From an uncultured Parasphingopyxis sp. (lineage in GTDB: Bacteria; Pseudomonadota; Alphaproteobacteria; Sphingomonadales; Sphingomonadaceae): 9,684 nt of DNA. This document shows, in pieces, positions 1-5,433 of the stretch (position 1 is the stretch's first letter; every line of letters starts with the position of its first letter). The DNA is taken from the NCBI GenBank assembly GCA_905479515.1, contig CAJQMX010000194.1:1-9684 (forward strand). The letters run 5' to 3'. A program made the position numbers and the translations under genes. The notes below the pieces were generated by a model. It was not told the origin of the DNA. It saw only the letters and a list, made by a program, of their open reading frames with translations, and searched no databases.

Positions 1-146
1 ATGAGGACAATATCGAGATCCTTGGTCGCACGGAAATCGAGACCGGCCTCCTCCATGATCAGCTCGCATGCTGCGCCGCCGATCAAGACATATTGGTGCT
101 CATGGGCAGAGAAATGTGCGCGAAAGCGGTCGATGCCAGCTACCAT
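1..146 (-). CDS. AbiEii/AbiGii-type nucleotidyltransferase toxin, N-terminal part (3' end outside window)
   Basis: Only the first 48 codons are visible; the gene continues past the left edge. Reading leftwards from the ATG at 146, the protein has a short helix, then YVLIGGAACEL with the paired glycines at residues 23-24, and TKDLDIVL with D43 and D45. A Gly-Gly turn followed about 20 residues later by Asp-x-Asp is the nucleotide- and metal-binding signature of minimal nucleotidyltransferases, and the RATKDLDI wording is typical of the AbiEii/AbiGii toxin group. Known members transfer nucleotides to RNA targets such as tRNA acceptor ends and stop growth, notably during phage infection. The ATG overlaps the last 7 nt of the upstream antitoxin-like gene, so the two are probably translationally coupled. 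The family call rests on the first motif block only; a related non-toxin nucleotidyltransferase cannot be excluded. Confidence 0.75.
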   Translation of the reverse strand, partial: MVAGIDRFRAHFSAHEHQYVLIGGAACELIMEEAGLDFRATKDLDIVL

Positions 147-1153
147 TTAAAGGGCTCCAAAAGGTGATCGGCTGCCTGCGCGACTCGTTCGTCCGCATCA
201 TGCCGTGCACTAAGATAGAGCGACAGTCGATCGGCAACCGTGTTGTCGCTAAGGACCTGGGGATCATAGGCCCATGTCTGGACCTCGATCCGGCGTTCGT
301 CATAGGCCCAGGCAGGTTCCAATCCGCGCTGCCGCGCCATCCGCTTCCATGCGGCTGCCAACACCGCCCTGCATTCGATCCGTGGTTCGCTGAGCATCGT
401 ATATTGGGCAAGGGCGCTTTCACCCGCCAGCACCGCCTCGTTCAACGGCAGATCGCCGGTGACATAGCGGGTCTTGCGCACCGGCGATTGCAAGCGCCCC
501 TCGACCGCGCGCCAAAGGTCGCCGTCACTAAAGCGCAGGCTCAGGCGACGCTGCCGGCCGACGCGGTGCGGTCGCGCCAGTTCGAGCGCTTCCAGTTCGT
601 CGAACGCCCGGCTAATGCTCATGATCGCGAGCTGATAGCGCTCGGCGAGCTGGGTCAGGCTGGCATCGTTGACTTCGTGCCCCAGCAGGGCGGCGAGGAT
701 CAACACCTGTGCGGTAGGGGACACCTGCTCGGATGATGGCTCTGGCTCGCTGGAATAGGTCTCGCGCAGATCTACAAACGCTTCGGGCACATAGAATTGC
801 GCGCCCGGCGAGATGAACGCGACACGCTTCTCCACGAGGCGTCGACGCAATGCCGCCGGTATGGCTTCGAGCAGCAGCACGAAGAGGCGAGCGTCGATAT
901 GGCGCCGCATCTGATTCCGATGCTTCAGGAACTCGTCCACGCCGCCGATCCTGCCGCTTTGTGGGACGATGAACACAGCCGGGCCGTCGAGCAACTCTCC
1001 ACGCCAAAGTTCGTAGCGGTCATATAGAAAGTGCGGGAGCCCGAGCGGCTTGATGGGGTCGAGATGGAGGTGCGCGCCGAAAGCCTCACGCGCATAGGTT
1101 TCCGTTGCGCTCGCAAGCGCGCGCAATCGCAGATCTGGAAACTCATCTAACAT
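140..1153 (-). CDS. AbiEi-like winged-helix antitoxin / autorepressor of a type IV-like TA pair
   Basis: From the ATG at 1153 the protein has 337 residues. A mixed alpha/beta N-terminal part (about 1-140) is followed by a clear winged helix-turn-helix at about 145-208: a three-helix region with SLTQLAERYQ and SISRAFDELEALELA, then a basic wing rich in Arg. Next comes a block with GESALAQYTML at about 244-254, which resembles the region after the winged helix in AbiEi-type antitoxins. The gene directly precedes and overlaps an AbiEii-type nucleotidyltransferase by 7 nt, the standard antitoxin-toxin order. AbiEi proteins bind their own promoter and neutralise the toxin without a stable complex. 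Here the winged helix is central rather than N-terminal as in classical AbiEi, so this may be a distinct subfamily. A TTG six codons upstream (1171) would give 343 residues. I prefer the ATG because the predicted promoter -10 overlaps the TTG region and no Shine-Dalgarno precedes either codon. Confidence 0.7.
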   Translation of the reverse strand: MLDEFPDLRLRALASATETYAREAFGAHLHLDPIKPLGLPHFLYDRYELWRGELLDGPAVFIVPQSGRIGGVDEFLKHRNQMRRHIDARLFVLLLEAIPAALRRRLVEKRVAFISPGAQFYVPEAFVDLRETYSSEPEPSSEQVSPTAQVLILAALLGHEVNDASLTQLAERYQLAIMSISRAFDELEALELARPHRVGRQRRLSLRFSDGDLWRAVEGRLQSPVRKTRYVTGDLPLNEAVLAGESALAQYTMLSEPRIECRAVLAAAWKRMARQRGLEPAWAYDERRIEVQTWAYDPQVLSDNTVADRLSLYLSARHDADERVAQAADHLLEPFKW

Positions 1154-1205
1154 CGCGCTGCTATCTAACAAAAGCGGTGTTAAATATCAACCTCAATGTT
1201 AGATA
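1144..1205. promoter_or_regulatory. Cluster of four 9-bp TATCTAACA boxes: probable TA autorepression operator
   Basis: Four related boxes occur in 62 bp. CATCTAACA is at 1144-1152 and TATCTAACA at 1162-1170 on the plus strand; in the opposite orientation are TGTTAAATA at 1178-1186 and TGTTAGATA at 1197-1205. The inner pair forms a dyad with a 7-nt gap that spans the predicted -10 and much of the spacer and touches the -35. The second and fourth boxes extend to an 11-bp perfect inverted repeat (1160-1170 and 1197-1207). The outermost left box lies over the first codons of the antitoxin gene. AbiEi antitoxins are known to repress their operon by binding inverted repeats in the promoter, so this is the natural operator candidate; binding itself is inferred. 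Confidence 0.5.
1162..1190 (-). promoter_or_regulatory. Predicted sigma70-type promoter of the TA operon, likely giving a leaderless mRNA
   Basis: On the minus strand TTGATA (1190-1185) and TAGATA (1167-1162) are separated by exactly 17 bp and match the housekeeping -35 and -10 consensus at 5/6 and 4/6 positions or so. Only 8 nt separate the -10 from the ATG at 1153, so transcription would start at or next to the initiation codon. The absence of any Shine-Dalgarno sequence fits a leaderless transcript. This is a prediction from sequence alone. Confidence 0.5.
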
Positions 1206-1446
1206 GCGCAACTCCCGCTTGCTCGGCAGCGATCCGCCGCTCTATCTCATGGGCTTCTGACAGACCCGCGCTGTCCAGTCGGCCGAGTATAGCGTCAATG
1301 CGCGCACGTTCAGCATGGACGGATCGTCCGGTATTGGGGAGCGGCTGGCTTGATTTGAAGGGTCGAGATTGGGGCGCGAAGCAGTCGGCGGAGCTTGCGA
1401 ATATATCGAGCTGAGAGGAAAACAGCGACTGATCAAACCAGTGATC
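1180..1446 (-). pseudogene. Gene remnant: open frame with coding character but no start codon
   Basis: Between a TAG at 1449-1447 and a TAA ending at 1180, the minus strand is open for 88 codons. No ATG, GTG or TTG is in frame in that span. The C-terminal half reads like a real protein: a charged amphipathic helical stretch RIDAILGRLDSAGLSEAHEI followed by ERRIAAEQAGVALSNIEVDI, with GC-rich third positions in most codons. The most economical reading is the 3' end of a gene that has lost its front by deletion or frame disruption. I do not recognise the family. The last codons overlap the predicted promoter of the TA pair. A translated ORF using a rare start such as CTG remains possible but no ribosome binding site supports it. 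Confidence 0.35.
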
Positions 1447-1495
1447 CTATTTCCTGTCCTACACACGCCCGCCCATGATAACGTCCCGCCAGCGG

Positions 1496-1603
1496 CTAGG
1501 CCGCTCGCTCTTTGACTGTGTCGATCTCAACCGTCTGAACCGCTAAGTCCTGTTGGGCACGGTCGGGCTGTCTGCTGTGTCCAATAGAACGCGGTTCGTC
1601 CCG
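1496..1603 (-). pseudogene. Short possible coding remnant
   Basis: A 35-codon stretch between two TAG codons on the minus strand ends in AVQTVEIDTVKERAA and has protein-like composition, but has no convincing start codon or ribosome binding site and is too short to identify. It lies just upstream of the larger remnant in another frame, so both could be pieces of degraded accessory genes. Chance openness cannot be excluded in GC-rich DNA. Confidence 0.15.
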
Positions 1604-1648
1604 CTACCTTTTTGATAAACAGCGGTTGTCGTGAAAACTTTGTAAACT

Positions 1649-1678
1649 TGTTCAGGGTGCGCTCGCTTTTCCTGAACA
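1649..1678. repeat. 8-bp perfect inverted repeat (stem-loop)
   Basis: TGTTCAGG (1649-1656) and CCTGAACA (1671-1678) are perfect complements separated by 14 nt. There is no uridine tract placed as for an intrinsic terminator of a neighbouring gene, although the loop ends in TTTT. No function can be assigned. Confidence 0.3.
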
Positions 1679-1703
1679 GTGGCTCCGGTTTAACCCCCGG
1701 CCT

Positions 1704-1721
1704 GTGTCAACCAGTGTCAAC
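1704..1721. repeat. Tandem 8-bp direct repeat GTGTCAAC with 10-bp period
   Basis: GTGTCAAC occurs at 1704-1711 and again at 1714-1721, one helical turn apart. On the minus strand each copy contains TTGACA, the perfect -35 hexamer, but neither has a recognisable -10 at the right distance. It could be a relic of a promoter or regulator site for the degraded genes to its left. Confidence 0.3.
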
Positions 1722-1746
1722 TTGATCGCCGTCCGGTAACGCCCCC

Positions 1747-1824
1747 GCGCTCATCCTGAGCCTGTCGAAGGACGGATTTGACGTGCTGGATTGCAGGGCG
1801 CTTCGACAGGCTCAGCGTGAGCGC
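1747..1824. repeat. REP-like inverted repeat, CTTCGACAGGCTCAG type
   Basis: Two 24-bp arms, 1747-1770 and 1801-1824, are reverse complements at 22 of 24 positions around a 30-nt centre. The core CCTGTCGAAG / CTTCGACAGG with CTGAGC/GCTCAG is the intergenic palindromic repeat found in many copies in sphingomonad genomes. It lies about 55 bp beyond the gshA stop codon, where such hairpins may stabilise or end the transcript. It supports a sphingomonad host and marks the border between the accessory left end and the housekeeping genes. Confidence 0.65.
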
Positions 1825-1879
1825 GGCTGGGGGTATGTGACGGGGTAGGGCCGCAGGGCCGAAGGGAAGCGGTGAGGGC

Positions 1880-3253
1880 TTAGAAGCTCTCTTCTTCGTA
1901 CACCTTGGTCACATCGCCGCCCCATGCACCGTGATAGCGCTCCAGCAAGTGTTCGGCGGGGGTTTTGCCGCTGGCGACAATCTCACGCAGCGGATCGAGG
2001 AAGCCGCTTTCATTGTCGCCGCTGCCATTGAGGCGCGCCCGGGCGCTGAGCCCGGCGGTTGCGATGTCGAGGATTTCGGGGGCGATGTCGCCAAGGGTGC
2101 GGCCGCCCGGCACCGGCGCTTGCAGGCCGAGTTTGGGCACGCCGTCGCGCAGGGCTTCGCGTTCGTCGAGCGACCAGTGCCTGACGATATCCCATGCCGC
2201 ATCGAGCGCGGTCTGGTCATAGAGCAGGCCGACCCAAAGCGCGGGCAGGGCGCAGATCCGGTTCCACGGGCCACCATCGCTGCCGCGCATTTCGAGGAAG
2301 CTTTTCAGGCGGACCTCGGGGAAGATCGTCGAGAGGTGATCGTTCCAGTCGTCAATGGTCGGCTTTTCGCCGGGCAGGATCGGGAGCGTGCCGTTTAGAA
2401 AGTCTTTGAAATCAAGCCCGGAGGCATCCAGATATTGCCCGTCGCGATAGACAAAATACATCGGCACATTCAGCGCGAAATCCGCATAGCGCTCATAGCC
2501 AAAGCCGTCTTCGAAAACGAATGGCAGCATGCCCGTGCGGTCCGGATCGGTGTCGGACCAGATATGGCTGCGATAGGAGAGATAGCCATTGGGCTTGCCC
2601 TCAGTGAAGGGCGAGTTGGCGAAAAGCGCGGTGCCGAGCGGCTGGAGGGCGAGCGCGACGCGGAATTTCTGCGCCATGTCCGCCTCGCTCGAATAATCGA
2701 GATTGGTCTGGATGGTGCAGGTACGCAGCATCATGTCGAGCCCGAGATTGCCCTTTTTCGGCATGTAATCGAGCATGATCTTGTAGCGGCCCTTGGGCAT
2801 GATCGGCAGCTCGGCGCGGGTCTTGTCCGGCCACATGCCAAGGCCGAGAAAGCCCTTGCCGGTCTTCTCGCCAATCGCTTTGACCTGTTCGAGATGGCGG
2901 CCTGTCTCGGCGCATGTCTCATGCAGATTGTCGAGCGCCGCACCGGAGAGTTCAAGCTGGCCGGCGGGTTCCAGGCTCACCGTGCCGTCCGCACCGCGCA
3001 TGGCTATAACCTTGCCATTCTCCTCGATCGGCTCCCAGCCAAATTCGCGCAGGGCGAGCAGCAGATCGCGGATGCCGCCGGGCTCGTCATAGGAGGGGGC
3101 GTGAAAATCGCTCCGGCAATAGACGAATTTCTCATGTTCCGTGCCGATCAGCCATTTGTCGACCGGCTTTTCGCCCTCGGAAAACACGGTCAGCAGCTCT
3201 TCGCGGCTTTCAATTACCGGGGCGTTGCTCTGGGAATTCGTCTTTGTGCTCAT
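1880..3253 (-). CDS. gshA: Glutamate-cysteine ligase (plant/alphaproteobacterial type)
   Basis: The 457-residue cytoplasmic enzyme joins glutamate and cysteine using ATP, the first and committed step of glutathione synthesis. It belongs to the GCS2-fold group shared by plants and alphaproteobacteria, not to the gamma-proteobacterial GshA type, and has the usual full length. Visible family blocks are IGTEHEKF (36-43, substrate/metal-binding Glu residues), SLEPAGQLELSGA (93-105), MMLRTCTIQTNLDYSSE (174-190), RSHIWSDTDPDRTG (228-241) and EMRGSDGGPWNRICALPALW (321-340). The ATG at 3253 is preceded by AAAGG at a suitable 7-nt distance. A candidate -10 lies about 35 nt upstream. It is downstream of the secreted-protein gene on the same strand with a 108-bp gap, so it may be driven by its own promoter. 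Confidence 0.95.
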   Translation of the reverse strand: MSTKTNSQSNAPVIESREELLTVFSEGEKPVDKWLIGTEHEKFVYCRSDFHAPSYDEPGGIRDLLLALREFGWEPIEENGKVIAMRGADGTVSLEPAGQLELSGAALDNLHETCAETGRHLEQVKAIGEKTGKGFLGLGMWPDKTRAELPIMPKGRYKIMLDYMPKKGNLGLDMMLRTCTIQTNLDYSSEADMAQKFRVALALQPLGTALFANSPFTEGKPNGYLSYRSHIWSDTDPDRTGMLPFVFEDGFGYERYADFALNVPMYFVYRDGQYLDASGLDFKDFLNGTLPILPGEKPTIDDWNDHLSTIFPEVRLKSFLEMRGSDGGPWNRICALPALWVGLLYDQTALDAAWDIVRHWSLDEREALRDGVPKLGLQAPVPGGRTLGDIAPEILDIATAGLSARARLNGSGDNESGFLDPLREIVASGKTPAEHLLERYHGAWGGDVTKVYEEESF

Positions 3254-3270
3254 GGATCGCCTTTAGCCAT
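3250..3270 (-). other. Six-codon mini-ORF overlapping the gshA start
   Basis: ATG at 3270 opens the frame MAKGDP and its TGA overlaps the gshA ATG as ATGA. The gshA Shine-Dalgarno AAAGG lies inside the mini-ORF. The arrangement would allow translational coupling, but the mini-ORF ATG has no good ribosome binding site of its own, so it may be coincidental. Confidence 0.2.
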
Positions 3271-3287
3271 GTTGGTGGCCGCGCGCC

Positions 3288-3293
3288 AGTATA
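3288..3293 (-). promoter_or_regulatory. Candidate -10 element for gshA
   Basis: TATACT on the minus strand (5/6 to the -10 consensus) lies 35 nt before the gshA ATG and would give a leader of about 28 nt holding the AAAGG ribosome binding site. No good -35 is seen 16-18 bp upstream, so support is limited. Confidence 0.3.
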
Positions 3294-3361
3294 GGAAGGC
3301 TATAGGGGGGCGAAGAAAAGCAGTTGAGAGGTGCGGTCGCCATGCCGCAGTCATGCTGTGT

Positions 3362-5344
3362 CTAGTTGACGGTCGCCCGGAATTTCAGCGCAAAGGCGTC
3401 GCTGGGGCCAAGGCTGGCGGCGGTTGCGGTGATCGTTGAGCCGCTGATCGATGCACCAAAGGGATTGCTCTCATCCGCGCCGGTTGCATTGTCATCCTCG
3501 GGCGTTGTGGCTGCGGCGCAGGTCGTTCCGCTGGTCATGGTGCCGGCGGTGTAGGTGATGTTGGCCGGCAGTGCGTCCGTCGCGGCTATTGATGTTGCGG
3601 TCGCCGAGCCCGGGTTCGATATCAGGATGCAATATTCGATCACCGCGTTGGGAATGGCATAGGGATCGGTTTCATCGTTGATCGGATCACTGATTACAGA
3701 GCTGATCTTGGTCACGCTGAGTGTGGTTTGCGGATTGCAGAACAGGAAATCATAGATCGACGCCGCCTGGCCATCCGGATCGGAAGGGGCGGTGCTGTGG
3801 TTGCCATAGACAATCGTCACCGTATCGACCGGAGAAAGGAAGGTGATGACGACATTGCCATCGGCCGATGACCCATCCGAACCGGCATCGCCGATTGCGA
3901 CATTGCCGACCACATAATTGGCAATGCCGTTGGTCAGAATGGGCATCACAGGCGAACCGTTGAAGCTGCCGGTCACCGTGAGCTTGTCGGCAAAGTCATT
4001 GGCGGCATAGTCGATGTCGAACACCCGGAACTGCAATCCGGGGACCGCCGTTGGCAGCGTCAGTACGGTGGTCGCGACCTGGTCCCGGTTCGTATATTCC
4101 AGATACTGGTACAAGGCCTGCTGTGAACCGCCGAAACCGCCCGTATTGTCGCTCGTGTCATCGGGTGTGGAATTCACGAAGGTGCCGTTGGTCGTGATGT
4201 CGAAAATGATCGTGCCGATCCCTGTAACGGCATAGCTGGTGTTGAGTGCGCCCGCTGTCCAGCTGCGGGTGTTCCAGTCGAAAAGGGTCTGGTTGATCGG
4301 CAGGCAGACCGTGGAAAGACTGGGCGGTATGCCCGCGATGCGCGTGCCCGATACGGTGAAGGTTGCCGTATCATAGTCATCCTCGCTCGACAGGCCGTTG
4401 CCGGGTGTCGAATCGCTGTCGACAATCGACGATGATGAAACTTCGGCTGTGTTGGTGACGGTGGCGCCGGATGTGGCGGAGACGGTTGCGGTGATCGTGA
4501 GCGTGCGGGTTTGCCCGGGCGCGATGGAGGGCAGGGTCCAGGTTCCGCTGCCGCTGTTATAGGTGCCATAGCCCGAATGGCTGACATAGTTGACGCCGAG
4601 CGGCAGGCTGTCGGCAACCGTTACGGCCGTTGCGGTGTGGGGAGAGCTTCCCGCGTTGGTGACCGAAAGCGTATAGGTGATACTGGCTCCGTTGACCGGG
4701 CTGCTGTTACTCACCGATTTTGACAGAGAAAGATCGGCATAGTTGGTTGGGGTTTGCGTCAGGAACAGGTCGGCCTGATAGAAATTTCCGGAATCCTGAT
4801 TGTAGCGATCACAGATTTGCAACTGCCACGTACCCAGCGAATTCTGGCCATTAAATGCGGACAGCGCATTGGCCGGGGCAAAATTGCGCTGATAGGGTGG
4901 AACGCTGGTTCCGCTGGTCGCGGTGTCTGCGCTGCTATGCGAGGTTACCGAGCTTCCCTCCGCATCATCAAGCAGCACATTGAAATTATTGGCCCCATTG
5001 CCGGTCCCCGTGAATATTTGCACGCGGGTGCCCGATGGAGACTGGAGATACATGAGAAGGTCGCCGCGATAGGTGTGCGCAAGCAGGACACCGATATCGA
5101 CATCAGAAACGATGAAGCTTGTGCCAACCGTGAAATTCCGCACCAGATATCCTGACGACGAACAGGGCGTCGCGGATTCATTGACCGCGCCATCGGTTGA
5201 ATTTGTATAGGTTGTGGTCTGGGCATGAGCGGCAACTGCGAACAGGCTCCAGATCAATGCGGCGCACAGACACAGCCACGACCTCAGCGCGGAAAGGCTG
5301 AACTCGAACCGTCGAAATTGTGCAATGATCCCCCGATTATGCAT
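3362..5344 (-). CDS. Secreted multidomain protein: P domain plus DUF11-like domains
   Basis: The 660-residue product starts with a basic n-region, a hydrophobic core at about 24-38 and an AHA|Q signal-peptidase site at 39-41, so it is exported. Residues about 61-195 form a proprotein-convertase P (homo B) domain: VSDVDIGVLLAHTYRGDLLMYLQSP, LLDDAEG and GTWQLQICDR are its typical strands. Residues about 203-330 form a DUF11-like (conserved repeat) domain with YTLSVTNAG and a TVADSLPLGVNYVS strand pair. Residues about 335-537 are beta-rich and contain Cys, FDIDYAANDFADKLTV and VVITFLSPVDTVTIVYGN; I cannot assign this part. Residues about 541-660 resemble a second DUF11 domain that stops at FRATVN without an anchor. 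No protease catalytic domain is visible, so the P domain is probably structural or binding. The role is likely at the cell surface or outside the cell; no specific function can be named. Confidence 0.8.
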   Translation of the reverse strand: MHNRGIIAQFRRFEFSLSALRSWLCLCAALIWSLFAVAAHAQTTTYTNSTDGAVNESATPCSSSGYLVRNFTVGTSFIVSDVDIGVLLAHTYRGDLLMYLQSPSGTRVQIFTGTGNGANNFNVLLDDAEGSSVTSHSSADTATSGTSVPPYQRNFAPANALSAFNGQNSLGTWQLQICDRYNQDSGNFYQADLFLTQTPTNYADLSLSKSVSNSSPVNGASITYTLSVTNAGSSPHTATAVTVADSLPLGVNYVSHSGYGTYNSGSGTWTLPSIAPGQTRTLTITATVSATSGATVTNTAEVSSSSIVDSDSTPGNGLSSEDDYDTATFTVSGTRIAGIPPSLSTVCLPINQTLFDWNTRSWTAGALNTSYAVTGIGTIIFDITTNGTFVNSTPDDTSDNTGGFGGSQQALYQYLEYTNRDQVATTVLTLPTAVPGLQFRVFDIDYAANDFADKLTVTGSFNGSPVMPILTNGIANYVVGNVAIGDAGSDGSSADGNVVITFLSPVDTVTIVYGNHSTAPSDPDGQAASIYDFLFCNPQTTLSVTKISSVISDPINDETDPYAIPNAVIEYCILISNPGSATATSIAATDALPANITYTAGTMTSGTTCAAATTPEDDNATGADESNPFGASISGSTITATAASLGPSDAFALKFRATVN

Positions 5345-5433
5345 GCCTGTCTGGATAACGGGAATCGTCTAATTTTTGGTAAATTTGGTCCTAATTACTG
5401 GTGTGAACGGAGCCGCGGCTAAGACGCGTGATA
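5345..5433. other. AT-rich gap upstream of the secreted-protein gene
   Basis: The 89 bp between the rsmE stop and the secreted-protein start contain an AT-rich patch (5371-5397) with TTTGGT repeated at 5375-5380 and 5384-5389, and a 10-bp palindrome AGCCGCGGCT at 5411-5420. A promoter for the secreted-protein gene is expected here, but the -35/-10 pairs I can align match poorly, and no strong Shine-Dalgarno precedes its ATG. Confidence 0.3.

Larger units (their letters stand above)
1450..1879. other. Intergenic region without an intact gene
   Basis: I see no credible complete gene or tRNA here on either strand. It contains the weak remnant at 1496-1603, a small stem (AGCGGC at 1491-1496 with GCCGCT at 1500-1505), an 8-bp stem (TGTTCAGG at 1649-1656 with CCTGAACA at 1671-1678, 14-nt loop), the tandem GTGTCAAC repeat at 1704-1721 and the REP-like hairpin at 1747-1824. 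Part of it (about 1608-1650) is visibly less GC-rich than the flanking genes, in keeping with accessory or degraded DNA next to the toxin-antitoxin pair. Confidence 0.5.

Noticed and set aside
68..736. 222-codon plus-strand frame opposite the antitoxin gene
   Set aside because: It is a shadow of the minus-strand gene, which shows a winged helix and overlaps its partner properly.
1196..1414. 72-codon plus-strand frame beginning MLDSATP, diverging from the TA promoter
   Set aside because: Its start only mirrors the antitoxin start because the TGTTAGATAGC inverted repeat copies that sequence. The rest has low-information Ser/Arg composition, and the opposite strand shows the more protein-like frame.
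1590..1612. GGTTCG-containing segment resembling a tRNA T-arm
   Set aside because: The flanking bases do not form a T-stem, and no acceptor, D or anticodon arms can be drawn around it.
3332..3349. Possible terminator hairpin after the secreted-protein gene (TGCGG...CCGCA)
   Set aside because: The stem has only 5 bp and no uridine tract follows it, so it is not supported as an intrinsic terminator.
2435..3439. 334-codon open frame on the plus strand opposite gshA
   Set aside because: It lies wholly antisense to an unmistakable gshA plus its upstream gap. Long antisense frames are common in GC-rich genes, and its sequence has no recognisable domain.
5371..5385. CtrA-like site (TTTA-N7-TTAG on the minus strand) upstream of the secreted-protein gene
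   Set aside because: It matches the TTAA-N7-TTAA consensus at only 6 of 8 positions in an AT-rich patch, which is too weak to claim.
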